A stretch of 64,000 nt of DNA. Source: a virus. The position numbers were made by a program, and so were the translations under genes. The notes beneath the pieces were generated by a model, which had not been told where the DNA came from, did not search any database, and worked only from the letters and a program-made list of their open reading frames with translations. The stretch lies in the IMG/VR virus record IMGVR_UViG_3300048591_000147, positions 250,001 through 314,000 of that record, one strand, 5' to 3'. Of the stretch, positions 49,900 through 57,097 are shown piece after piece. Positions within the stretch are counted from its first letter, which is position 1, and each line of letters begins with the position of its first letter.

Positions 49900-50604
49900 A
49901 TGAAGTACGATGATTTTGGCAACAGAATGAAAAAATATGAAGCGGTAAGCCAATCGGTCTTGACCACAAGAACGCCAGTTATTATGCGTCTTGATGGCTG
50001 CGCATTCCACACATTTACTAAAGGGTTGAACAGACCGTTTGATTCAGTTTTAAGTGATGCTATGGCAGCGACTACCGAACACTTGTGTAGTAAGATCCAA
50101 GGTGCTGTCTTTGGTTATATGCAATCAGATGAAATATCGATCTTGATTCAAGACTGGAAAAATCTGAATACTGATAATTGGTTTGGAAACAATGTCCAGA
50201 AGATGGTGAGTGTTTCCGCGAGCATTGCAACAGCATTCTTTAATAAGACTTATAAGCACCCCTCCAAGGATGCTTTGGCACTATTTGATTCAAGAGTGTT
50301 TAACATTCCCAAAGAGGAAGTCGCTAACTATTTCGTATGGCGCCAGAAAGATTGTACTAGAAATAGTATTAACTCTTTAGGGCAGGCGCACTTTTCAGCT
50401 AAACAGTTACACGGAAAGAATGTTTCACAGGTTCAAGATATGTTGATGGAAACACATAATGTCAACTGGAATGATATCCAAACGCGCTATAAGCGTGGGA
50501 CGTGTGTTGTCAATGGCGTGATTGACTTGGAATGCCCGATCTTTACGCAGGATAGGGGTTACATCGAAAAAACATATGAATTTTCTGAAAGTGTGGTTGT
50601 ATAA
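49900..50604 (+). CDS. thg1: tRNA(His) guanylyltransferase-like protein (Thg1/TLP)
   Basis: 234 residues. Reverse 3'-5' polymerase fold: MRLDGCAFHTFTKGL (RLDG, Asp 32) and GYMQSDEISIL (SDE 76-78) give the metal aspartates; VWRQKDCTRNSIN and QAHFSAKQLHG are family motifs. Thg1 adds G-1 to tRNA(His); bacterial and phage relatives (TLPs) repair 5'-truncated tRNAs. With two RNA ligases and a kinase nearby, tRNA repair is the likely role. Confidence 0.85.
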   Translation: MKYDDFGNRMKKYEAVSQSVLTTRTPVIMRLDGCAFHTFTKGLNRPFDSVLSDAMAATTEHLCSKIQGAVFGYMQSDEISILIQDWKNLNTDNWFGNNVQKMVSVSASIATAFFNKTYKHPSKDALALFDSRVFNIPKEEVANYFVWRQKDCTRNSINSLGQAHFSAKQLHGKNVSQVQDMLMETHNVNWNDIQTRYKRGTCVVNGVIDLECPIFTQDRGYIEKTYEFSESVVV

Positions 50605-50621
50605 CGAGAGCAGACATCAAT

Positions 50622-50873
50622 ATGGATTACGAACGAATAAAAAAACACTTCCAGTATGTTGGATATTTACATGATTTAACTATGGTTTTAAACATGGCCA
50701 AGTTAATTTCGGAAGATCTTGAACATGTGGATTATTCACAAGATTATCGCGACAGGATACATTTCGTACATGATGATTTAGACGCAAGAATTTCGTTATA
50801 TGAAGCTGATGACGAAAATAAAGACCCTCTGCGCGAAAATTTTGTGATTCGTAATAGAGCTGGAATGACTTGA
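50622..50873 (+). CDS. Unknown 83-residue protein
   Basis: Helical and charged (MDYERIKKHFQYVGYLHDLT; DLEHVDYSQDYRDRIHF). No family recognised. It follows thg1. Confidence 0.5.
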   Translation: MDYERIKKHFQYVGYLHDLTMVLNMAKLISEDLEHVDYSQDYRDRIHFVHDDLDARISLYEADDENKDPLRENFVIRNRAGMT

Positions 50874-50995
50874 TAGTAACAAGACAATGCTGTTATGAGA
50901 GAGGTAAAGAAGAGTTTTTCGATTTTGCAGATATGCGTGAAGAGTTATTTAATATATGCAATATATTGATTGACAAGTTCCACAAACAAAAATAA
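50870..50995 (+). CDS. Possible 41-residue protein with TTG start
   Basis: A frame from TTG 50870 overlaps the preceding stop and ends just before the next ribosome site; it reads MIVTRQCCYERGKEEFF and continues with a helical end (REELFNICNILIDKF). The size, position and coupling suggest a real gene, but the start is weak. Confidence 0.35.
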   Translation: MIVTRQCCYERGKEEFFDFADMREELFNICNILIDKFHKQK

Positions 50996-51010
50996 CAAAA
51001 GGAAGTAAAA

Positions 51011-51589
51011 ATGGATTTATATGAATTTCAAAATTTGGCTCTCCGTACAGAGAGTATCATTGGAGATGTAGTGGTAAATAAAGAAGAGCTTCTATGTTTA
51101 ATAGAAGCATATGCGATTTTAGGAGACATGCTTGACTGTTACAAAAAGAAGATTTTCTATAAGAAAGATAAGAAGTATGATGAGACATTTTTATCATCGC
51201 TACGTAAGATCCAAAATCTAACATTCAACATTAGTTATAGACATGATAATGATGTGGAATTGGTAGAACATTTGTCTGGTGAGTCTAGTAGAATCTTACA
51301 CGGCATGTTAGGTATATGTACCGAGAGTGCCGAACTCGCACAAATTCTTCATAAGTTTGTAGATGATGGTGGCTTAGATACAATCAATCTAATGGAAGAG
51401 ATGGCAGACGGTGCTGGAGGCACCAACTCATGGTATGGAGCAATTCTGTGTGACGTATTAAACATCGACCCTTATGATCCCATGGACAAAGTCATTAGAA
51501 AACTAAAGGCTAGATTTCCAGATAAGTATTGCGATGAAAAGGCAGATAATAGAGATATTGCTGCCGAAAGAGCAGAGTTAGAATCGTGA
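51011..51589 (+). CDS. MazG-like nucleotide pyrophosphohydrolase
   Basis: 192 residues. The C-terminal half has GICTESAELAQILHKFV and LMEEMADGAGGTNSW, the 'E..EL....eE..D' metal-binding lines of MazG-like enzymes. The N-terminal half is helical and unknown. Such enzymes cleave NTPs or dNTPs or alarmones. It overlaps the nucleotidase gene by four bases, a sensible pair: pyrophosphohydrolase, then monophosphatase. Confidence 0.65.
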   Translation: MDLYEFQNLALRTESIIGDVVVNKEELLCLIEAYAILGDMLDCYKKKIFYKKDKKYDETFLSSLRKIQNLTFNISYRHDNDVELVEHLSGESSRILHGMLGICTESAELAQILHKFVDDGGLDTINLMEEMADGAGGTNSWYGAILCDVLNIDPYDPMDKVIRKLKARFPDKYCDEKADNRDIAAERAELES

Positions 51590-52146
51590 GAAAGATAGCT
51601 TGTCTGGATTTGGACGACACAGTTGCGAATCTGCGCGACAGTTTAATGCATGCCCTCAATGGATATACTGGAAAGGATATCCATTGGAATGATTGGGATT
51701 GTTATGATCTGAATAAAATTTATGATCTTGACACCCCATCGGTCGTAGACTGTATCCAAAGCAATAAGCTATTACAAAATGTAGAACTCATGGACGGATC
51801 GCTGGATTTCCTGAACTTACTCAAAAGTAAAGGATATTTAATACATTTTGTAACTGCGCGAGCATGGCATGAAAAGGGCTATGAGTTGACCAAGGAATGG
51901 TTGCAGAGTAGAAATGTCCCATACGATGCATTGAATGTGACCAGCCATCAAGTGGCCAAAATAGATGCCGTCAGATGCTATTACAATAAGGTGGATTTGG
52001 CGATTGATGATTGCTATAGTCATATAGCTGATTACAAGAAAAGTGGCATAGTCACCCATGCGGTGCTATTCCACCATCCTTGGAATAGAAATCAACCATA
52101 TGACAAGATCATAAATCATATCTCAGAAGCTGAATTGTACATTTAA
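51586..52146 (+). CDS. 5'(3')-deoxyribonucleotidase
   Basis: 186 residues, HAD superfamily. Motif I CLDLDDTVANL (DxDxT), motif II FVTARAWHE (T), motif IV LAIDDCYSHIADY (DD). The same layout as mitochondrial and bacterial NT5C deoxynucleotidases. It dephosphorylates dNMPs and balances the pool with the dCMP deaminase and MazG-like protein. Confidence 0.8.
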   Translation: MRKIACLDLDDTVANLRDSLMHALNGYTGKDIHWNDWDCYDLNKIYDLDTPSVVDCIQSNKLLQNVELMDGSLDFLNLLKSKGYLIHFVTARAWHEKGYELTKEWLQSRNVPYDALNVTSHQVAKIDAVRCYYNKVDLAIDDCYSHIADYKKSGIVTHAVLFHHPWNRNQPYDKIINHISEAELYI

Positions 52147-52170
52147 TAAAACACTAAATAGCTTGCATAT

Positions 52171-52205
52171 GACAACCAGTGATGATAGTATCGTCACTGG
52201 TTGTT
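52171..52205 (+). promoter_or_regulatory. Terminator-type hairpin with -10-like centre
   Basis: ACAACCAGTGA (52172-52182) pairs with 52194-52204, extended by four further pairs; the apex holds ATAGTA, part of a -10-like GATAGT (52184-52189). The ribosome site GGAGAG follows outside the hairpin. Only two T residues follow, so termination is weak. Confidence 0.5.
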
Positions 52206-52224
52206 ATTAATTTGGAGAGATACC

Positions 52225-52509
52225 GTGAAGAAAGTTAGCAAGCAAAAAGCATTAGACCTAATCACTAAGGGTGCGCTCTTGGTTGATTTGCGTAGTCCCG
52301 TGGCGTTTCGTGATGGAACCATCAAAGGTGCCGTCAATCTACCATTTAAAAACTTCTTGAATAAACTGTTGGCTATTAAGGCTACGGAGAAGGTCATTAT
52401 CTTTTCTGACAAGTACACTGATACCGACATCAGAGATGTTCTGACTTATGCCGATCAGCTAAGAAAAATCGATAATATCTTTGTATCTACTTATAGCGAT
52501 CTTCTATGA
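52225..52509 (+). CDS. Rhodanese-like protein lacking the active-site Cys
   Basis: 94 residues from GTG 52225, which has GGAGAG six bases before. LLVDLRSPVAFRDGTIKGAV and LPFKNF follow the rhodanese fold. The active-site loop reads IIFSDKYTDTDI with Ser where Cys is needed, so sulfur transfer is not expected. It probably binds a partner. It overlaps the next gene by four bases. Confidence 0.65.
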   Translation: MKKVSKQKALDLITKGALLVDLRSPVAFRDGTIKGAVNLPFKNFLNKLLAIKATEKVIIFSDKYTDTDIRDVLTYADQLRKIDNIFVSTYSDLL

Positions 52510-52730
52510 ATGTATTGCTATATGGTAGTGAAGTGAGGCGTGCAAATCTATTATCACTAGATGATAGAATCGTTATAGTAGATGAGACTCGCATGCATGT
52601 GCTTTGTGATATATCCGAAAATTGTTATTACATGTTAAGAGATCGTGGTTATATTGTCGAAATCCACGAATTAAAGAATATCGATAATAACTTATATAAC
52701 ATCATCTCTAGGATGACTGGACTGTCATAA
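52506..52730 (+). CDS. Unknown 74-residue protein
   Basis: Coupled to the rhodanese-like gene (ATGA). RIVIVDETRMHVLCDISENC and YNIISRMTGL; alpha/beta. No family recognised. Ends at a two-way terminator. Confidence 0.6.
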   Translation: MNVLLYGSEVRRANLLSLDDRIVIVDETRMHVLCDISENCYYMLRDRGYIVEIHELKNIDNNLYNIISRMTGLS

Positions 52731-52731
52731 G

Positions 52732-52761
52732 AAAAAAGGGTCGCAATAGCGACCCTTTTTC
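52732..52761. terminator. Bidirectional terminator between convergent genes
   Basis: AAAAAGGGTCGC (52733-52744) pairs fully with 52749-52760, loop AATA. A runs and T runs on both sides serve both strands, ending the rhodanese operon and the phoH gene. Confidence 0.9.
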
Positions 52762-52769
52762 GTTATACA

Positions 52770-53561
52770 TTATGCTGCTTTCAGCGAAACGACATTAGCG
52801 TCATCGTCTTCTACGGCACAAATCCACTTCTTAACAAATCCACTTCTAACAATATCATCTCTAGTGAATATAATTTCGTCGAACACATTGGATCGTCTTG
52901 CAACATTCAGGAACTTCGGCATTCCGGTAAGTTCATTCTTCTTGTTGAATAGATCATTCTGTGCAACGTCACCACAAGCGATAATTCTGGAGTTTTCACC
53001 TGTTCTGGTTACCACTGAATTTATTTCATGGAAATTCATATTTTGAATTTCATCAATGAAAATAATAGCGTTGTCCCAAGTTAATCCTCTCACGAATGAT
53101 GTTGGAATGAATTCAATACAGCCAAGTGACTTCATTGTATCGTATGCGTCATACTTACCCATTAGATGATTTACTATATCTTTATATGGTAGCTCATAAA
53201 CCGCCAACTTCTCTTCGATTGAGCCGGGAAGGTGCCCAATTTCACGATTTTGCACTGCGCTTCTTACGATGATTATTTTAAACACGCCATTTTGCTTATT
53301 AAGCATTTCGGCTAATGCTAGATACAATGCCACGAAGCTTTTCCCAGTTCCAGCAGAGCCGTGGGCAATGATGTTATTACCTTGGAAAAATGATTCGAAC
53401 ATGGTTTCTTGTATGTGATTTAACGGTTTGACTGTTTTCAAGTCGTGCGGGGAGAAATGCTTTTTTCTTGGTCCTTCCATAGTTGCTTTAGCATTCGTGC
53501 TAATCATAGTTGATAGTTCTTCAATTTGTTTATCTTTTTTTGTGCGACTTTTTTGCGCCAT
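52770..53561 (-). CDS. phoH: PhoH-like ATPase
   Basis: 263 residues. Walker A GSAGTGKS (68-75), Walker B AIIFIDEIQNMNF, and a VTRTGENSRIIACGD line typical of the family. N-terminal part (1-45) is Lys-rich. PhoH proteins are common in large phages; predicted RNA-linked ATPase or helicase, role not settled. It stands alone on the minus strand with CAGGAG as ribosome site. Confidence 0.85.
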   Translation of the reverse strand: MAQKSRTKKDKQIEELSTMISTNAKATMEGPRKKHFSPHDLKTVKPLNHIQETMFESFFQGNNIIAHGSAGTGKSFVALYLALAEMLNKQNGVFKIIIVRSAVQNREIGHLPGSIEEKLAVYELPYKDIVNHLMGKYDAYDTMKSLGCIEFIPTSFVRGLTWDNAIIFIDEIQNMNFHEINSVVTRTGENSRIIACGDVAQNDLFNKKNELTGMPKFLNVARRSNVFDEIIFTRDDIVRSGFVKKWICAVEDDDANVVSLKAA

Positions 53562-53623
53562 AGTTTTGAAGCTCCTGAGTTATATAAAGATTACTGATTT
53601 CGTCACACGATATAATTTCCTCC

Positions 53624-53631
53624 TATAAATA
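53624..53631 (+). promoter_or_regulatory. Exact T4-type late promoter TATAAATA
   Basis: Perfect TATAAATA, 21 bases before the ATG at 53653. Confidence 0.6.
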
Positions 53632-53652
53632 TTACCATGCTTAATATTATTT

Positions 53653-53889
53653 ATGGAAATCAAAATGAAAACCTATGTGTATAAAGAAAAGGAATGGCTA
53701 CCAACGGGTAGACAAGCAATTAGAAGTAACAAAAGAGATAGAAACAAAGACGATTCATTAATGGAATTGAAGCCGGTGGAGATCGTTGACAAAGACGATA
53801 ATTCGTTTAACATATGGGTCAGATTCGAAGACCTGTATCATGTCAAAGACGTAGGCACTTTAGGGGATAACAATGAAGACCAGAACTAA
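53653..53889 (+). CDS. Unknown basic protein
   Basis: 78 residues from 53653 or 74 from ATG 53665, which has GGAAAT before it. TGRQAIRSNKRDRNKDDSLM is basic and probably flexible; the end is beta-like (DDNSFNIWVRFEDLYHV). No family recognised. Overlaps the next gene by 17 bases. Confidence 0.55.
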   Translation: MEIKMKTYVYKEKEWLPTGRQAIRSNKRDRNKDDSLMELKPVEIVDKDDNSFNIWVRFEDLYHVKDVGTLGDNNEDQN

Positions 53890-54148
53890 AAATATTCTAA
53901 ATATTTTCAAGAGTCTATCGAAGAGACTAGGAGAAGATTTGGTTTATTCCATTGCATATGATAATGGAAAATTATTAATATGCATTTCAGTACATAAGTC
54001 AAAGCGACTTACATATGGCACTGATTCACAAACAAGAACGGTTGAAATAAATGGCACGGCATTAGACCGTCAAATAAATGACGTATTGGCAGAAGTTGTA
54101 GATTATTTTAAAACTCACCTAAAGGAAAGGGAAAATGAAATTGAATGA
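53873..54148 (+). CDS. Unknown 91-residue protein
   Basis: Basic N-terminus (KTRTKNILNIFKSLSKRLG), a beta core (LVYSIAYDNGKLLICISVHK) and a charged C-terminal helix. No family recognised. Overlaps the 2H gene. Confidence 0.55.
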   Translation: MKTRTKNILNIFKSLSKRLGEDLVYSIAYDNGKLLICISVHKSKRLTYGTDSQTRTVEINGTALDRQINDVLAEVVDYFKTHLKERENEIE

Positions 54149-54644
54149 GATCACACAACCGGCAAATCCTCCCAAGGGAACCTTTGTTGGTGTAAAATTA
54201 GACGCAGAATCTAAGCAAAAAATTCTGGATTTAATAGGTAAGTTAAAATTGGAGGAACCAATTCCTGAAGACAAGTTACACTCCACGCTAGTGTACTCCG
54301 ACAAGAAATCTTTGGATGGGTTTAAATCTAATACTAGTTTCGGTGAGAGTGGCTTTCCAAAGGTTAAGCCGGTCAACTTTAATGTCTTTCCAAATTCACA
54401 AAACCCCGGTACTGGATGTCTGGTCATGGAGTTGGATTCGGATTACTTACATACTAGACATGATGAAATTGTTTCGAAATATGATGTTCAAGAAAAATTT
54501 CCGACGTATCGCCCACATATAACACTTTCATACAATTATGCTGGTGAACCACCAGACAGTAAATATTTACAAGACCTTGGTGAATTGAATATTGAATCAG
54601 AGTATGATGAGCCCATAAACGATAACTTTGCTAAATCTTTATGA
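54135..54644 (+). CDS. 2H phosphoesterase, Acb1-like candidate
   Basis: 169 residues with KLHSTLVYS (His 49, Thr 51) and YRPHITLSYN (His 128, Thr 130), the two H-x-T motifs of the 2H fold at the spacing seen in T4 Acb1 (His 44 and His 113). FVGVKL near the start and GCLVMELDSDYLH in the middle also fit. Acb1 degrades cyclic di- and trinucleotides made by CBASS. The alternative is an RNA 2',3'-cyclic phosphodiesterase. Overlaps the LpxH-like gene by four bases. Confidence 0.7.
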   Translation: MKLNEITQPANPPKGTFVGVKLDAESKQKILDLIGKLKLEEPIPEDKLHSTLVYSDKKSLDGFKSNTSFGESGFPKVKPVNFNVFPNSQNPGTGCLVMELDSDYLHTRHDEIVSKYDVQEKFPTYRPHITLSYNYAGEPPDSKYLQDLGELNIESEYDEPINDNFAKSL

Positions 54645-55381
54645 AATCAATTTTTATGTCGGACTTGCACCTTGGCAACCCTCATTGCCAAGCCGATAAG
54701 CTTTACAATTTTTTAAAGTCGTTAGAGATGGAAGATGGTAATTATTGTATAGAGAATCTGTTCTTGGTCGGTGACATCATCGATATGACCGGGTTCAACA
54801 ATAAGGTATTCTGGTCCCATCATAGAAAAGTAATAAAGAAATTTCTTAGAATGGCTGATCGTGGTGTGAAGCTCTATTATGTTATTGGTAATCACGACTA
54901 CCATTTAGAAAATGAAATACTGAATAGTTATGAGGACGTACAGTCATTCAATAATATTACATTTTGTAGAGAGTACGTCTACAATAATATTTTACTGATC
55001 CATGGTGATCAGTTTGACGGAGTAGTTAAGGCATACCCGATTCTTTATACTATTGGTGATTTTGGGTATCATTTATTGATACATATCAATCACTTACAGA
55101 ATAAAGTAAGGAGATTATTCGGTATGAAGGAATGGAGCTTCTCACTCTGGGTAAAGACTAAAGTTAAGAAGGCTATCCAGTTTATTAATCACTTTGAAGA
55201 AGCGGTGTGTAGGTACGCAAAAGAAAAAAACGTCACAACCGTTATAGCTGGTCACATTCATAAAGCCGAAGATACGATGTTTGATGGTATCAGGTATCTT
55301 AACACTGGCACCTATGTAGAATTCTGTTCTTATGTGGTAGAGTATAAGGATGGAACTTTGGAGCTAAAATTTTATGAGTAA
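54641..55381 (+). CDS. LpxH-like metallophosphoesterase
   Basis: 246 residues. SDLHLGNPHC (DxH), FLVGDIIDM (GD), IGNHDYHLE (GNHD), LLIHGDQFDG (HGD) and IAGHIHKAED (GHxH): the full set of UDP-2,3-diacylglucosamine diphosphatase-type enzymes. Bacteria often place such a gene next to a glycosyltransferase like the one that follows here. A role in altering host lipid A or other glycolipids is inference. Confidence 0.7.
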   Translation: MKSIFMSDLHLGNPHCQADKLYNFLKSLEMEDGNYCIENLFLVGDIIDMTGFNNKVFWSHHRKVIKKFLRMADRGVKLYYVIGNHDYHLENEILNSYEDVQSFNNITFCREYVYNNILLIHGDQFDGVVKAYPILYTIGDFGYHLLIHINHLQNKVRRLFGMKEWSFSLWVKTKVKKAIQFINHFEEAVCRYAKEKNVTTVIAGHIHKAEDTMFDGIRYLNTGTYVEFCSYVVEYKDGTLELKFYE

Positions 55382-56417
55382 CGAAAAAGTATTAATAATT
55401 TGTGAAGCTAGACCACCACAGGTCAATGGCGTTGTTACAACCTTTAGAAATGTTCAAAGAGAATTAGAAGAGATGGGGTATACAGTAGATATAATTGGTC
55501 CTGATTGGGAGCAATTTAAAACGATGTCCCTTCCCTTTTATAAAGAGATTCAGATTGTATTGAACCCTTGGAAGATAAGAAACCTTATTAACTCTGGATA
55601 TTATGATTTTATTCATATCGCTACTGAAGGGCCATTGGGATATTATGCGGCCAAATATTGTGAAAAGAAGAAGATAAAATTCACAACGTCATATCACACC
55701 AAGATGCCAGAGTATGTGAATGCTAAGTTTCCGTTGATCCCCACAAACTTAGTATACAGATATATGAGAAGACTGCACAAGCGCTCTAGTAACATTCTAG
55801 TTACTAGCGAATCTATGCGCAATGAATTAATTGCTAAGGGCTTCAATAATAGTTTTATAGTATGGGCCAGAGGCGTAGATGAAACTGTTTTTAATTCTTC
55901 CACCAAACAGAAATTGGCTAAACCATACTTATTATATGTGGGTAGAGTTTCTGTAGAAAAGAACATCGATGCGTTCATGAAGTTGGACTTTCCAGACCAT
56001 ATTAAAGTTATAGTTGGTGATGGTCCAGATTTGGCACGATTGAAGAGTGAGAATGAACACAGACAAGATATACTTTTTGTTGGCGTCAAGTTCGGTAAAG
56101 ACCTAGCAGCGTGGTATGCCGGTGCCGATTGTTTCGTTTTCCCTTCAAAAACAGATACTTACGGTATTGTCATGATCGAATCACTGTGTTGTGGCACCCC
56201 CGTAGCCGGATATGATGTTACTGGGCCAGTAGATATCATTACTCGTCCAGAATTTGGAGAAGCGTATCCACATTTACAGACAGCAGTAGAAATAGTATTA
56301 GATGAATTCAAACATGACCCTGATAGAAGACAGCAATGTGAGGATTTAAGTAGACAGATGTTTACGTGGTATAATTGCGCCAGCATCTTTGCAAAATCAT
56401 TGGTCGCTAAGTCATGA
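55374..56417 (+). CDS. GT4-family glycosyltransferase
   Basis: 347 residues, GT-B fold. ARPPQVNGVVTTFRNVQREL (acceptor-side Gly-rich start), IATEGPLGYYAAKYC, LYVGRVSVEKNIDAFM (donor domain start), VGDGPDLARL, and the E-x7-E signature in DTYGIVMIESLCCGTPVAGYD. Resembles mannosyl or sulfoquinovosyl-type transferases. Acts on lipid or polysaccharide acceptors; acceptor unknown. Overlaps both neighbours, so the two genes beside it share expression. Confidence 0.8.
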   Translation: MSNEKVLIICEARPPQVNGVVTTFRNVQRELEEMGYTVDIIGPDWEQFKTMSLPFYKEIQIVLNPWKIRNLINSGYYDFIHIATEGPLGYYAAKYCEKKKIKFTTSYHTKMPEYVNAKFPLIPTNLVYRYMRRLHKRSSNILVTSESMRNELIAKGFNNSFIVWARGVDETVFNSSTKQKLAKPYLLYVGRVSVEKNIDAFMKLDFPDHIKVIVGDGPDLARLKSENEHRQDILFVGVKFGKDLAAWYAGADCFVFPSKTDTYGIVMIESLCCGTPVAGYDVTGPVDIITRPEFGEAYPHLQTAVEIVLDEFKHDPDRRQQCEDLSRQMFTWYNCASIFAKSLVAKS

Positions 56418-57049
56418 TCATATTACCAGTAATACATTATTCTACATTATCAGTAGCATTAGAAAATGCTGAAATAGCTTTTCAGAATGGGTGCGATGGC
56501 GTTTTCGTCATCAATATGGACTATACACCAGAAACTGATCTGGAAATTCCAGCAGTGTGCGCCCATATCAAGAAGCTGTTTCCTAATAAGAAAGTTGGTG
56601 CTAATTTCCTATATGCTGATTTCATAACAATGTTTGTAAATGCTGTTGACAGCATAGATATGATTTGGACAGACGACTTAATTCCCGAAGAGCATGATGA
56701 GGTCATCCGGCTACAGGGATTTGTCAAAGACATAGATATCTTCGAATCATTCGCGTTCAAATATAAAAAAGCCGATCCAGATTTCGTTAACACCGGAAAC
56801 AATATCTTAGCTAAGGGTAGGATTCCAACTACATCAGGAAGTGGTACTGGTCATGCAGCACCATTAGAAAAACTCATTCAATTATCTGAGCTTCCCAGAC
56901 TAGCATTAGCCAGTGGACTGACACCGGATAATGTATCCATGTTTAAGCCATATATTACACATGCGCTAGTCGCTACTGGAATCTCTGATTCATTCTATAC
57001 ATTCGATCCAACCAAGGTTAAAGACTTCGTACAAGCCGTTAGAGGTTGA
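56414..57049 (+). CDS. TIM-barrel protein, BtpA-like
   Basis: 211 residues. Beta/alpha repeats throughout: VIHYSTLSVALENAEIAFQN, GCDGVFVINMD, KKVGANFLYADF, then TTSGSGTG (phosphate-loop-like) and ALASGLTPDNVSMFK with ALVATGIS (standard last phosphate site). BtpA and PRA-isomerase-type barrels look like this. The reaction is unknown. It starts inside the glycosyltransferase stop. Confidence 0.55.
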   Translation: MIILPVIHYSTLSVALENAEIAFQNGCDGVFVINMDYTPETDLEIPAVCAHIKKLFPNKKVGANFLYADFITMFVNAVDSIDMIWTDDLIPEEHDEVIRLQGFVKDIDIFESFAFKYKKADPDFVNTGNNILAKGRIPTTSGSGTGHAAPLEKLIQLSELPRLALASGLTPDNVSMFKPYITHALVATGISDSFYTFDPTKVKDFVQAVRG

Positions 57050-57074
57050 GTTTTAGACGGAAGTCTGATACGAT
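57046..57074 (+). promoter_or_regulatory. Sigma70-like promoter for the DNA ligase
   Basis: TTGAGT (57046-57051), 17-base spacer, TACGAT (57069-57074), 24 bases before the ligA ATG. The -35 overlaps the end of the previous gene. Confidence 0.5.
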
Positions 57075-57097
57075 TAACAAAAATCATAGGACGTACA

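Noticed and set aside
56414-57049. Phosphoribosyltransferase of the NAD+ route
   Set aside because: The sequence is a TIM barrel with a late phosphate loop, with no PRPP-binding or quinolinate/nicotinate phosphoribosyltransferase motifs.
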